Part shown: positions 12,306 to 23,738 of the stretch, in pieces
Layout of the letters: every line of letters starts with the position of its first letter
How positions within the stretch are numbered: the stretch's first letter is position 1
Source: Coprinellus micaceus
Taxonomy: Eukaryota; Basidiomycota; Agaricomycetes; Agaricales; Psathyrellaceae
NCBI GenBank assembly: GCA_951394405.1
Contig: OX596336.1
Location: forward strand, 4,278,001 to 4,342,000
Reading direction: 5' to 3'
DNA: 64,000 bases
Notes under the pieces: generated by a model
Told to the model about the DNA's origin: nothing
What the model saw: the letters and a program-made list of their open reading frames with translations, nothing else
Databases searched by the model: none
Made by a program: the position numbers and the translations under genes

Positions 12306-12604
12306 CTTCTGCAAGTCCGACCGGGAAATGGACTCCGAGACCTTCTATCAGTCTCTCCTCGATCTCCTAGAGGATCCTGAGGAAATGACAGAGGTTAAGG
12401 ACCTTTTGAGCTGGTGGAACCGGTATGTACACCTGCAGCGAGTTAAGTACCTCGGTTGCGCTGACATTGGGGGATAGTCAAGTCTTTCCCGCCGCTTCGA
12501 ACGGTTCGCGTATTGCATCAGCCAATAGTGCCTACGGGAGGCTCAAGGCTAGACGCACAGCTTTGAAGGCGCGCAATATGAACTGTCTGACTGCGGCGTC
12601 GTAG

Positions 12605-15013
12605 AGCGGGGTATCAAATTGGAGCACCCGTCCCTCTACTTCTGTTACGCATTGTGTATTCCTGTGTCCGTACTGTATCAATACATATGCATTTGACGAT
12701 GAGAACCATTTGAGCAAAGATGCTTCTCGGCCAAGCTCTGTCAAACAGGGAAGCCCTAATCAGGACCTGGAATCGTTATTTCCTTTTGTCATCGCTCTCG
12801 AGCTTGGGAGACTTGCCAAGTGCTCCCATTCTGACGACCTGTTGTAACGGTCGCCAAAGCTTGGGAGACTTGCCAAGTACTCCCATTCTGACGACCTGTT
12901 GTAACGGTCGCCAGAGCTTGGGAGACTTGCCAAGTGTTCCCATTCTGACGACCTGTTGTAACAGTCGCCAAAGCTGCCGTTGGTTGTCATCTGCCCCATG
13001 CTTTCGGTGACTTCAAGGTGAATCGTCCTGAGTGACCTTGTCGACGGTCTGCCAGAGTACGGGAGCCGGTAAGGTCCAACTTCTCTTCCGGCCTTTGCAC
13101 ACAACGCAAGGCGAGGACTGGTTGTCGTGGGCCAAAAGCCTATGATCGGATGAGGAGATCCATCATAGCGAGCGCACCTTGCCGCAGGTATCCGCCTGAG
13201 AGGCTATGCCGTTAATGGCTGACGGGGCCCGTGTTGCAAGCCTTGAGCAGACTGGTGGACAACGTATCGGAAGCCAGCGTTCCCGGAAGGGTAATGTTGG
13301 TAAGTTCCACTCGAACGGCGGAGACTATCATCTCTCACTGCAGGAGTGCAGATGACCGGGTGAATCTGAAAGTGATTCTTTGCAGAGCTGACCCCAGCTA
13401 CCTTCAGATATATAAACTTTCTTCGACAGCGCAATTGATCACGACAGTAAGATGAGTACTTGTTATAGGGCCGTGGTCAGTTGCTTGCCAACGACCGAAT
13501 TGTGGCATACGTTGGGATGGTCAAAAGCGCCAGGGCGGCTTACATGAAGTTATCAACGGTATTACCAGACTGGTTGGGTTTACGGACTCGACCACGATAT
13601 ATCCAACAACTTAAGGGTATAACGAAGTTTGTCCCACCCTCCCGACATACCTGATGCTCAGACGATCGGCTGTGGTGGGATACCCAAGTTAACGGAACAG
13701 CTCGCCTGTGATAGGCTCGTACGCCAAGGGTGTTGAGGTTAGTCGCCAAAGGGTCCGTGTAATGTTTAATGTGAGTGACTCACGATCTCGAGTTACTTAG
13801 GTTCTCGTTCCAGGTGAAATATTGACAAATCTGCGGTGCCTTTTCATCTCGATGCCCTTCACCGATTTCACTACCCCATCTCGGGATTGTGATACTCCGT
13901 GGGGTTGAAAAAAGGGAAGGCAATTCTCTGCGGGGACGCCGAACGCTTCCTAAGGTTTGATTTTGTACCGTACTCGGAAAGCCATTTAACACATCTTGGG
14001 TAGATGCCCTTGACCCCGTCGAGAATCGGTCCGAAACCGAGGCTTGTGTGCTGGTCATGGGATCTACAGCGGCGCGTTTCCTCGGACTCCCGTCCGCGTC
14101 GCCTACGATCCTCGAGGAAGCGGCGAACATTTATCGTCCAGTCGCGCGTGCGTACGCCAAAGCGCTGGTTCTCATTTGTACACCTCATTGAGGTAGGTAT
14201 GATTTCACTCAGGCTCCAAGCGTACACAATACGACGTATTGCGCAGGCTTTGACCTGGAATGACAAGCACCTACTCGAACATTCTGGTGTCTGAGCACCA
14301 CCCACTACATTCCGAGTCAGCGTTTAATGCTGAGCGAGCAACCATTCTCAGGAAGTTGACTCTTGTGGATCGCAAGCACCGGGATGGCCCCACGAAGGGC
14401 ACAAAGGTCCGTGTTTTCTCGTCAGGTTGCTGCGCGTTCGAATGAAGCGGCCATCGCATGTTCTCCGCCCTTCTAGACCTGGAACATACAAGCATCGCTG
14501 TCAGTGCAAGCCGTATTCTGCAAGGTCAATTAGCCAAGAACGCGCGTCCTATGCGGCATCACATTCGGTAGGAATTCAACGTGAGGGGTGCATGGGCTGT
14601 CAATCGATGTACACGCGTCCATTCATGGTAGGCTAGAGGCCAGGAAAGTTTAGGGTGTGCTTATCGTTGTCACTTTCCCTTTGACAGGCGCCTGGAGCAC
14701 CCGAGCACTGAGTTCTGGAAGCAGAGGTGGACGAGGGAGGAAATGTTCCTCTCGAGTGACCCCAGATTGCGCTTGAGATGTCGGATCCTGATCGGAGTTA
14801 CCAGGACCCAGTAGCGCCACAATTGGAATGACCTTGATGACACGTGTGAAGAGGCAGTCCAGAGGTGATTGAAAGTTTCTCTCTCATCTCATACCTCTCG
14901 GGTCGTCATCCAAATCCGCTTCGTCTGCCTCGTGTCTCCCAGCCGATTCTTGGGTCAGCGGCAGGGCAGGAGCCCGTCATTCACCCTTACTACCCGACCA
15001 CCATCATCACACC
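12605..15013. other. No supported gene; tandem repeat and weak frames
   Basis: Apart from the 57-bp repeat described separately, I see only weak frames. A plus-strand stretch near 14050-14180 reads MGSTAARFLGLP then a helical Ala-rich peptide, and another near 14330-14400 reads LRKLTLVDRKHRDGPTKGTK. They look coding-like but I could not join them into a gene or name a family. They may be decayed remains of a gene. The end of the stretch must contain the promoter of the aminopeptidase P gene. Confidence 0.35.
12801..12971. repeat. Three tandem copies of a 57-bp unit
   Basis: Units start at 12801, 12858 and 12915, each beginning AGCTTGGGAGACTTGCCAAG, and differ at only a few positions. A fourth start (12972) diverges after AGCTGCC. 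Because 57 is a multiple of three, frames on both strands stay open through the array and code for a 19-residue repeat (for example SLGDLPS and ILTTCCN on the plus strand). I do not take this as evidence of a gene. Confidence 0.9.
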
Positions 15014-18000
15014 ATGCCTCCGCCACCACCTCCGCCAATCTGCTTCCCGTTCACCAAGAACAAGAATAAGCCTCGACGGCGGCTCTCTTGGTCGAGCTCT
15101 GACCGTTCTGTGCCCTTTGGGCAACAAATGCATCACCCCCAAGACCAGCATCAGGATCGGCATAGAGGGGAGATGACCAGAAGTCCCTCGTTCGATAGCT
15201 ATAACGGCAACGGAGGTGCTGCCGAGAGCGTCACATTCCCCTCCGATTCCGAGAAGTACGACGAGGTCCCCGAGATGTTCTCCGCCCCACCGAAGGACAA
15301 GGGCAAGGTCAGACTGGGCCGTGGAAACTCTCTGTCGCTGGGCGGCCTTACTCGAGCAAATACGGGCCTCACCCGAGGAAACACGATCAACGGGACGAAG
15401 AAGTCGACGGCGTCTAGCAAGTGGGGTCCTTGGGGGAAGAATAAAGGGGTGCAAGAGGACTCCGACAGGGATCAGGAGGAGCAACCCCCGTTGGCTATAT
15501 ACAAGGGCCCTGTCCGCCGCGATACCAAATCTTCGCAGGCCAGTCGATCTACTCAACGGACGCAAGACAGCGAGAAGACTGTGACGAGCATGCAAACCGG
15601 AAGAGAATCGAGAAGGAGTAACAGCAGTCGGTCGATGGCTCCCAAGCCACGGCCTCCCCTTATGCCACAAGACTCGACGAGCACGCTGGTCGGCTCGGCG
15701 TTCGACCGCAAGGTCAACGACAGGGGGTCTATTAGAGAGAAGCCGGATACTACGGAGAGGGTGGAAGAGCTTAGAAAGCTCATGGCGAAGGATAATTTGG
15801 ACTACTAGTGAGTACCCCATTGATTCCGCATCCCTCGCTCCACATGTGATGGGCTAACCCAAATCCGCAGTGTCGTCCCGAGTGAGGACGCGCACCAGTC
15901 GGAATATGTTGCGGCGAGCGACAAGCGTAGGGAGTACATCTCTGGGTGGGTAACGGCATTTTTATGGCATGCCCCTTGGCCTCTTACCCGTTCCTTAGGT
16001 TCTCGGGTTCTGCTGGGCAGGCTATTATCAACCGGTCACATGCCTATCTCATCGTCGACTCGCGGTACTGGATCCAGGCAAGGGAGCAGGTGGACCACAA
16101 TTGGGACATCGTGCGTGCAGGCAGTATGAACGAGCCAAAGGATTGGATCGATTGGCTTGTGGTGCGTAAACATATCCTGTGCCCCTAGAAACGGACTGAT
16201 TATGGATTCGCGTCAATAGCAAGGACTGCAAAAGGGCTCAAGAATTGGCATTGATGCTCGTATGATATCCCACGAGAAGGCACAGATCCTCAACTCGAAA
16301 CTCGGTTCGCTCGAATCGAAGTTGGTGTATCCCCCCCAGAACCTCGTCGATCTCGTTTGGAAGGACAAGCCGTCCAAGCCACGTGAACCTCTTTACACTC
16401 AGCCAATCGAGTACACCGGCAAGGACGCCATCTCGAAGATTGGCAAGATTCGTGAATGGATTCGGAACCAGCCTCCGGCTATGCCATCGTACACAAAGGG
16501 AGAGCCGCTGCCAGCACATATGCATGTTGGGACCCTTATCGTCAACTTGGCGCAGATTGGTGAGTACTTGGCTGGCTTGAGTCAATCTTGGGTTTCTCAC
16601 AACGACCACAGCGTATGCGCTCAATTTGCGCGGCACCGACATCCCATACAATCCTCTCTTCCACGCCTACCTGTTCGTCGGACTTGAGGATGCCACTGTC
16701 TTTGTCGAATCATCGAAGGTCGACGAGGAGGTCTCGAGTTACCTCGAGCGAATCCATGTCCAGCGGAAAGATTACACCGAGCTGTGGCCATTCCTGCGAC
16801 GCCGGCCTTGGGGTGAAGGCAAACTCCTCATCTCGCCCCAAACGTCGTACGCTATCTCCTTGATGTTGACCAACTTCAGGTACACCGTCTTGCCTTCGTT
16901 TGTGGAGCAGATGATGGCCGTGAAGAACGAGGTTGAGATCGACGGCATGAAGAGAGCGTACCTCCGGGATGGTGTCTCTTTCGTACGTATTCAACTTGAT
17001 TTTATTCGGTCGTGCGCTGACGGGTCTCATATAATAGGTTCGGTTCCTCGCATGGTTAGAGACTAAGCTCGCGGAGGGATATGGCATCACGGAGTACGAA
17101 GCAGCCTCCCGACTCACCGAGTTCAGGAAGAAGAACAAGAACTTTATGGGTTTGGCATACGAGAACATTTCCGCCAGCGGACCCAACGCTGCTCTACCTC
17201 ATTACTCTCCCAAGAAGCTCACTGCCGCTGACATCGACCGCTCTGCCCCTTATCTCAAGTAGGTTTGCCTTGCTTTCGCGTTGAGGCAACCAAACTAACA
17301 TCTCCACCACTTCCAGCGACTCCGGAGGGCAATACCGCGATGGAACCTGTGACACGACCAGAACCGTCCATTTCGGTCGACCTACCTCGGAGCAATCCGA
17401 AGCGTTCACCCGGGTGCTCCAAGGGCATGTGCGTTAAATTCCCATTCACTCTCCTTCCCATTGTCTGACCTTTTCGTACAGATCGCTATCGATTCCGCGA
17501 TCTTCCCTGAAGGAACCTCGGGCCTCCAATTAGACGTTCTCGCCCGCAAGGCCTTGTGGAAGGATGGCCTCAACTATATGGTGAGTAGCGTGCTATATTT
17601 GGGGGCTGAAGCGCCTTCTGTGCGTTCACGCCGGGTGGAGCTAATTTTGAACCTCTTTCATGTAGCATGGGACTGGACATGGAGTCGGCTCGTTCTTGAC
17701 CGTGCACGAAGGCCCCCATAGCTTCTCTAGCACCACGCCCTTGGCGCCTGGCCATGTAATCACCAACGAGCCTGGATTCTGTGCGTGCATTTCCCCTAGC
17801 CCTGTTCGATCTCTCACTGATTACACCTCACCGTAGACCTCGAGAACCACTGGGGCATTCGTATCGAATCGACCCTCGTCGTTCGCAAAGTCAAGGTAAG
17901 TCCGTTGCTTGAAAGCTCTTGGCACGGGTGGAACTAATGAGGTCGATTTGGATTCTCAGACACGAGGCAACTTTAACGGGGATATTTGGCTTGGCTTCGA

Positions 18001-18285
18001 GCGTCTGACATGTGTTCCCATTCAGACGAGAATGGTCAAGGACAGCATGTTGACGAAGGAGGAGAAGCAGTGGATCAAGGTGAGCCACACACGTTAAATT
18101 CATTCGGGATGTGTATGAACTGACGCCCATGCGCGCTTCGTTAGGATCATAATAACCAATGCTGGGAACTGCTTTCGCCTTATCTGAAGGAGGATAAAAG
18201 GGCACTAAAGTGGCTTGAACGTGAGGTCAAACGAGGGTTCGGTCTCGCCCCTGCCCCAGGTGGTGTTGCCATCGAATGGGACTGA
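15014..18285 (+). CDS. Xaa-Pro aminopeptidase P (M24B) with long disordered N-terminus
   Basis: Twelve exons (15014-15807, 15871-15945, 15999-16161, 16220-16559, 16612-16982, 17038-17258, 17317-17428, 17482-17580, 17666-17780, 17837-17895, 17960-18079, 18145-18285) close in phase to 869 residues. The protein removes N-terminal residues that precede proline and belongs to the di-metal 'pita-bread' family. After two creatinase-type N domains (starting near residue 255, [13 protein letters not shown]) the metal ligands are all visible: Asp in NDSGGQY, Asp in CDTTRT, His in HGTGHGVGS, Glu in NEPGF and Glu in IRIES. Aminopeptidase P is usually about 610-620 residues. The extra roughly 255 residues lie in the first exon, are rich in Ser, Arg and Pro (it begins MPPPPPPP) and look disordered. 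The start is the only ATG that fits this exon and the extension reads straight into the core. Function is secure; the role of the extension is unknown. Confidence 0.9.
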
Positions 18286-19015
18286 GTATGCCCTTCAGTA
18301 TACATGTGTATGTCACGATTTCTCCAACCTCGTTTTTGTATTCTTCCTCCTTCACATTTCATATCTCGTCTCTGTTTGTACTATACCTTGGGCTACCTGC
18401 GTCACATTCACACCCCCTCTCTAAACTCGCTGCGCGACCTCCCTCCCTGATCCCCTCCCCTCTCATTGCGTTCTTCTTTCGATGATGTTGTTCTACTAGC
18501 CTTGTACTACTACTATACGCCCCTACATACCTACTACGTCGCTTTGACGACAATTGTTTGGAATTGCTTATATATACGGATGCCTCCCTTCGCTTTCTGG
18601 GGCTCTGTCGCCCGATTGTTACTACCACCCACGACTACCCTTCTGTTTGTGCTTCTACACTGTAGCTAGCTCCCTGTTATGATCATGTACACGTACCTTG
18701 CCTCTGACAACCAGACTTCACATTTCACAACGCATTATAACAAGGTGGATCTTCGTTTCTCTAGTTTCGGAAGTGCTGCTGCATTGTATAAACTTTAGGG
18801 TTAGACGGCCGAGGAAACGGGTACAGAAGTCGCCCCTTGATGTAGCCTTTTCACCCCAGAGCTTGTGGTTGGCTGGTTCGGAGGGCACGCTACACTGAAG
18901 GCAGTAAACCCCGAAGTATCGGAGTTGTAGGTCCATGTTGACGACCAGTTGCCACCCATTTCACCCTCCACCAACACCTCACAAACCGCACTCGCTGCGA
19001 CTTGGACCCGACGAT
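18286..19015. other. Downstream region of aminopeptidase P gene, pyrimidine-rich
   Basis: The first 400 bases are rich in C and T runs and probably include the 3' untranslated region. No gene is seen. The stretch ends at the ATG of the dead paralog at 19016. Confidence 0.5.
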
Positions 19016-19504
19016 ATGCCTCGTAATAACAATCCGCATCACATCTAGAGTGGCTGCATGGTCCCCAGGATGAGTTCACTATCATGATGAAGAAAATATG
19101 TACCGTTCTTTAGAAAGCAAACAAAGCGACATGGCAAGCGTATTTTGCTATGCGGATTGGAAGATGATTGCCCTGGACGACGCACTTCGAAAAAGGGCAC
19201 CCATGATCCGACTAGAGGTTCTATACTCATGGGTCGCTGGCGTATCGTACTCCGGGTGTAGACACTAGAGACACCCGAGGCGACTCACGTCATGTTCCAG
19301 GTCTGCCCGTTGCGCTACAAAGGCGCGGAGCAGTGGCAGGACGAGAACCACGAAGACGCGCCAGAGATCAGAACCGAAACAGAGCGAGACCGCAAGGCCA
19401 GAAATTCTAATGGTTTGGTTCTTCCAGAATAGTGGAGCAAAGTACCTCTCCGTCTGTAACTCGACCTTCTGTTGGGCCCTCGGCACCCGCCTCCCTTCAA
19501 TACC
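19016..19504 (+). pseudogene. Decayed inverted paralog of the 19603-20187 gene
   Basis: Reading from the ATG at 19016 and allowing frame changes, the whole intact neighbour can be followed on the opposite strand. MPRNNNPHHI/SGCMVP matches MSKYDEPDVI/YRGYMIP, MMKKI matches MMKKI, FCYADWK then ALRKRAPMIR matches YCYCHWK then KLKKRAPKIR, and PEATHVMFQV matches VEGTHMVLLV. TERDRKA matches KESDRKA, and WFFQNSGAKYL then STFCWALG matches KFFQNRGVKDL then FTFGWSIG. Damage includes TAG in place of the Tyr at codon 11 (19046-19048), a one-base frame change before MMKK, a stop before FCYADWK and another frame change near 19408. Even the intron position is recognisable (about 19219-19268). This is a non-functional copy. 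Confidence 0.8.
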
Positions 19505-19602
19505 ACTAGTGGGATATATCTTCTTGAAATCTTTTCGCGCCGTTCATTCTCGTCCGAATTTACGTGGAGTCGCTAATGTCATGATTTACCTAGCCTTCAG
19601 GT

Positions 19603-20187
19603 CTACAGGGTCGCGTAAACGAAGATGGTTGGATACTTAGCCTGGAGTATATCACTCACCGTGAGCAAGCAGGGGTTTGACCCGATAGACCAACCGAAGG
19701 TAAAGTCCTCTGGTCCTAGGTCTTTGACACCGCGATTCTGGAAAAACTTGACGAACTTCTCGATAGCTTTGCGGTCAGACTCCTTCTCGACGAGGTTTTT
19801 GGCACAGGGGCGGTTGGGATCTTCGACTTGGCTCGGGCTTTTGTAATCGATGTATCCAACCAGGAGCACCATATGAGTGCCCTCCACAGAGCGATCGTCG
19901 CCATTTGCCGAGTGTTCTTAAAGGTTCGAACCAGGGGCTGGGGGGTTTATACACTGAACGCTACAGCTCAACGCGAGCATACCTCTGATTTTTGGGGCGC
20001 GCTTCTTCAGTTTTTCTTCCAAGACGGCGTGCTTCCAATGACAGTAGCAGTAGATATGACGATGTTCTCCGTACTGGGAGTGCATGAGCCGCTTGTAAGC
20101 CGGAATCTTCTTCATCATCTCGTTGAACTGTGGCATAGGAATCATATAGCCACGGTATATAACGTCAGGCTCGTCGTACTTGCTCAT
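19603..20187 (-). CDS. Hypothetical protein, 172 residues, with an adjacent dead paralog
   Basis: Two exons, 20187-19983 and 19916-19603, join in phase across a 66-base GT-AG intron to give 172 residues. I do not recognise the family. The protein has no signal peptide or membrane segment. Its middle is basic and aromatic (HRHIYCYCHWKH, then EKLKKRAPKIR). Hydrophobic THMVLLVGYI follows, and the C-terminus carries ESDRKAIEKFVKFFQNRGV and DFTFGWSIGS. The ATG at 20187 is chosen because the dead copy aligns from its own ATG at the same point. The two copies face each other tail to tail, about 100 bases apart. That most of the protein can still be aligned with the decayed copy supports it as a real gene. 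The C-terminal end after SIGSNPC is less certain because another short intron is possible there. Confidence 0.65.
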
Positions 20188-20658
20188 CCTTTCGAGGTTT
20201 GGTGAGAGGATTGAGTGGCACTTGGGCGAGATGGTGGTGGTTGCGATTCAAAAGGTCTCAAAGTGTCGGTAGCTGCTTGCGTGTCTGTTTGGCACATATC
20301 GTATGAATTCCGAGCCAGGATGGAAGGTCACGCTTTTCGTATGCGGGTTGGTCCTTGAATATTGAATTTTGGCATGGTGATATTCGGTTTTCTGCAAACA
20401 CGAAAATTGAGAGGTATAGTCAGCTGGACGTAGCAGTACGTTCTGATTGGTGGGGCCATTGTCCAACGCTGAAACGACTGTCCGGACGGGCCCAGGTGAT
20501 ACAACTTGGGGGCGACAAGTGCTGCCTAGCTCTTCGCTTGGCGCCGGGTCGAAGCTGTGGGGTTATACTTATCCAGATTCCATTATCCAGGACCAGGAGC
20601 CTCCAGGTGAGCTTGCAAAGGTCATTGTCCTCCCAAAAAGATAAGAGGGGCAAAACTA

Positions 20659-20730
20659 CTCTCTGTCTGGGAGTCGAACCCAGCTTTCGCGCGTGACAGG
20701 CGCGTGTACTAACCGATATACTAACAAAGA
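20659..20730 (-). tRNA. tRNA-Asp (anticodon GTC)
   Basis: Read on the minus strand, the acceptor stem TCTTTGT pairs with ACAGAGA (one G-U pair). The D arm is GTAT/GTAC, the anticodon stem is CGCGC/GCGCG with loop CTGTCAC (anticodon GTC at 20697-20695), and the T arm is CTGGG-TTCGACT-CCCAG, with discriminator G. The A box TAGTATATCGG and B box GGTTCGACTCC are good. A T run for polymerase III termination follows within a few bases. There is no intron. Confidence 0.95.
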
Positions 20731-20924
20731 CGATGGAAGAGTTTATTGATTTGCTCCTTTAAGCCGTAGGCCGCAGACCGTGGTGACATGGGGGCACGTC
20801 AACTAGGTTGACGGGCACGTTGTGACCCGTTCAAGTTGTGACTACTAGGGCCCCCATCCACCACTTGCTCTCGCTAGCGCTCTCCACCACTTTGGTCGTA
20901 TCTTCCTTCGAAACTACGAATGCG

Positions 20925-22681
20925 ATGGGGCTTCTGGCTTTGCCCCACGAGTTCCTGGCAATGATATGTTCGCGGCTGGATTACACTGACATTCTAAACA
21001 TTCGGAGGGTGGGTCTAAAGTGGTTTGCTGGCAGGTTGGCGTGAGCAACCCGAACTAACCTTGACCTGTGTAGACGTGCAAGGTGTTGCGGAAAATATCT
21101 CACAGTCGCGACGTCTGGGTTGGTATATTCTGGAACTTTGTCCTGCGAAGGAAGATGCCACAACCGTTTATCGGCCTTCCCAAGGCTTTGGCAGAATGCT
21201 CCTCCGAAGATTTGGAGAAGTGCATGGTCAAGTGGGAAGCGGACTGGCCCCCAACCGTTTCCGCGAACGTCTCGCGTCTCCCAGTTGACACCAGTCTCGG
21301 TTTCAACAAGTGCAACAGAACCTCTCTCGTACCAGGTGGTCGGTGGCTGCTTGCGGCAATGGACGACGGGTCGATTTGCTATTTCGACCTCCAAGTTCTA
21401 TCCACGGACAAGGAACTTCAGCCAAAGATCCTCATACCATCTCCTGATCCTTTGGAGTCGATGCATGTCAACTGGTTTATTTTCGACACAGATTTCACCA
21501 TGTCATCAGCCGCAAACCAGACTTGTCACCTCACGGAATTCCGCATTGCCACCTGTTTATCCTACTCCCCGGATAGGGTTGCGTACCCCTCGCCCACTTC
21601 GTGTGTTAACAGAGTCGACGTCTGGCATGTCAAGATTGTCAAAGGCTTCCAGAAGAAGGGCGGCGGCCACAATGGAATGAATCCATTGCATGCTCAACAT
21701 CTTTCAAGGGTTTCGGCCCCACATCTTATACATTGCGACCTCCGCCTCCTCGGGGATCGCCTTGCATACCATTCAAATTTTGCAGACGATCCATGGAGCG
21801 AAGGGGGTAAAGGAGCCATAGAAATCGTTGATTGGTCAACGCCAAATGGCGCCCCCGACTTGGACGGGGAAGACTGCGAAACAGATGCGAGGGACTGCGA
21901 AACGGATTGGGAAGACTGCGAAATGGACGAGGAAGACTGCGAAACGAATGGGCGGTGGTTTATCCCTCTCGATGCTGATGCGAATGTTTTGGTGAGCGCG
22001 ATGCGTAAAAATCGCCCTACGACAGCTGGTCCTGACGTCTAACACCTTGCCAATAACTAGGACTTTATGCTCCTCCCAGCAGGAAGAATCCTGGTCCTAT
22101 TCGAAGCAGAGTACACCGAACCTCGCAGCTTGTACCTTTACAACTATCTCAACAACGGCTACACTAGCTACGACCCTGACGACTTCGACACAGTTGACCC
22201 TATCTGGAGGTCAGATTATGCACACGATGCCCAATGGCAGTCGCCATTGTCCGAACTCTCTTTCACGATCGACGGCGAAGCTCGCCTCGTCGCCCGCAAC
22301 CATCTCGGCTTACAACTAATTCGAATACCACCGCCATCACGCTGCCCTCCTGCGTCGAGACCCCGAGGGAAGAGGGGGAGCAGTGCCGTCATCATGGAGT
22401 GTTTGTGCGAGCCTGAGGGTGGTGATCTCGGACCTGATAGGGATGGAGAGGTCAGTCACCATAGCCGGACGATAAATCTGGAGGAACTCGTGGCGTATCA
22501 CCATCCACCGAAACACGGTGTAGAGACATGCTCCGATTTCAGAGAAAGCACTATCGAGTGTGACGAAGCTGCGCTGAACTTCTCTCACTCCACCGGCGCA
22601 CTTTACGATGAATTTTCCAACCGCGTCGTGTATTTTGATTCCAATGACTCCATCATTTGTATCGTAGATTTGCTTGTTTAG
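20925..22681 (+). CDS. F-box protein with acidic repeat
   Basis: Exons 20925-21008, 21074-21991 and 22061-22681 join in phase to 540 residues. The N-terminus, LLALPHEFLAMICSRLDYTDILNIRR then TCKVL, is an F-box, the segment that binds Skp1 in SCF ubiquitin ligases. The rest (for example GGRWLLAAMDDGSICYFDLQ) reads like the loose beta-strand or propeller part common in agaricomycete F-box proteins; I see no clear WD motif. A repeat rich in Asp, Cys and Glu lies near residues 295-322. The frame is also open upstream to an earlier ATG at 20838, but the later ATG puts the F-box at the N-terminus, as usual. This protein is not a close relative of the tandem family at 28911-39471. Its substrate is unknown. 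Confidence 0.75.
21872..21955 (+). repeat. Four 21-bp coding repeats (DCETD-type) in the F-box gene
   Basis: Units start at 21872, 21893, 21914 and 21935, each beginning GACTGCGAA, and encode seven-residue units of the form DC-E-T/M-D/N-x-x. The period keeps the frame open. The copies differ by a few substitutions. Confidence 0.9.
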
Positions 22682-23738
22682 TGTCTAGTAGGCTAGAATT
22701 ATGGAGTGACTTGGCTATCAATTGGTTATAGAAATGTAGAAGGCTGAGCGCTGAGCATTATCGAATAAACGTCTTGGGAAACCAAATAAGCGCCCGTCCC
22801 ACAGGTGAAATGGGCCGAATTTCCCACACGTCACTATTCGTCGCTCGGACCCGTTTGATTGTTGTTTCCTCCCTCCATCAACTTGTCCGTATAGCACCTC
22901 TACCATACATGCTCATACTACAGCCCAGTACAGGCTCGGGCTTCATGGGGAGAGAGCAGTTGCCTCTGGAGTACCTGGTTGTGTTGAACATGCAACTTGC
23001 TGGAGGCAAAGAGCCTGCTGGTTCCCCTGTCCCGAGGGTGAACCTTTTCACAGCTGACCGAGACAGCAACTAGTTAGGGTGAAGGAGTGTCTTATCATGG
23101 CAGGTCACTATCGTTCACCTGCGCAAGTTCGACGCGGACTCGAAATGTCACGGTCGACAGAGGGCCCCTGCACATATATCTTGTTTTCGGGGGACAATAC
23201 CTCGATTCGCGAGACAGGAAGACCTCGGCTCCAGACACAGTTGGACTTTCGATATCGGGAAGTCCGGGGATATCCCTTTCCTTTGGTCAGTGGTTTACGC
23301 CCTTCACATTACTTGAGCTATCTACTACCTCTGACGTTCTAGATAAAGGTGATGATTAGTAGTACATAGAGGAAGGCGGAATCAGAAAACGCCGTCTCAT
23401 ATCTACCGGTCCCTGTGGGCGAACCTTCTTACCTGGTCCGAGATGCCCTGAACGGTGGCCCAACACACTGTCAACTGACTCCAGTTCAATGCTTATTGGG
23501 ACGACGGAGAGAAACCGGTCTTACGTTCTTCTGGGATCTTCTCCCACTACGCCTTACGGCAACTGGCTCAAATGACTACCATTTATCAAGACGATGCGGC
23601 TGGAAGGACTGTACATACCAGGAAATCCTTGGACGTCGCCCGATCGGGTGGCTGTCATGAAGCCACCGATAGAGGTGACTGGGGGAGGGGATAAAGAGAG
23701 CAAACTCCCACACCTTGTTTGCTCCCATCCCCCCTATT
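22682..23738. other. Intergenic between F-box and P450 genes
   Basis: No gene is supported. Overlapping frames at 23079-23359 have no recognisable motif or splice structure. The last part must hold the promoter of the P450 gene. Confidence 0.5.

Larger units (their letters stand above)
10615..12604 (+). pseudogene. DUF6698-like agaricomycete gene, split by a transposon
   Basis: Eight exons are recognisable: 10615-10721, 10779-10907, 10966-11074, 11137-11333, 11388-11520, 11573-11701, 11757-12422 (interrupted) and 12478-12604. The family marks are LKTDPLVHHGRHFGR, SARSDDTRSMKSAILDWI, GFNHALTGRLLCP, LVLVS-type ends after FDPEDPWHGLLRGR, and LLDLLEDPEEMTEVKDLL followed by WWNRQVFP. From memory this is the agaricomycete-restricted family DUF6698, function unknown. 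A 512-bp element sits inside exon 7, after VRFALSSASVFC. Skipping the element and one copy of its duplicated target leaves an uninterrupted frame of 358 residues, so the gene was apparently intact when hit. As it stands the frame runs into the element and the conserved C-terminal third is separated. The acceptor of exon 4 could also be a little upstream. Confidence 0.8.

Noticed and set aside
12801..12971. Regular repeats as a possible CRISPR array
   Set aside because: The units are direct head-to-tail copies without unique spacers, and the genome is eukaryotic.
14990..15820. Minus-strand frame of 276 codons
   Set aside because: It lies exactly opposite the first exon of the aminopeptidase P gene, whose frame splices in phase into a conserved enzyme; the reverse frame has no motif.
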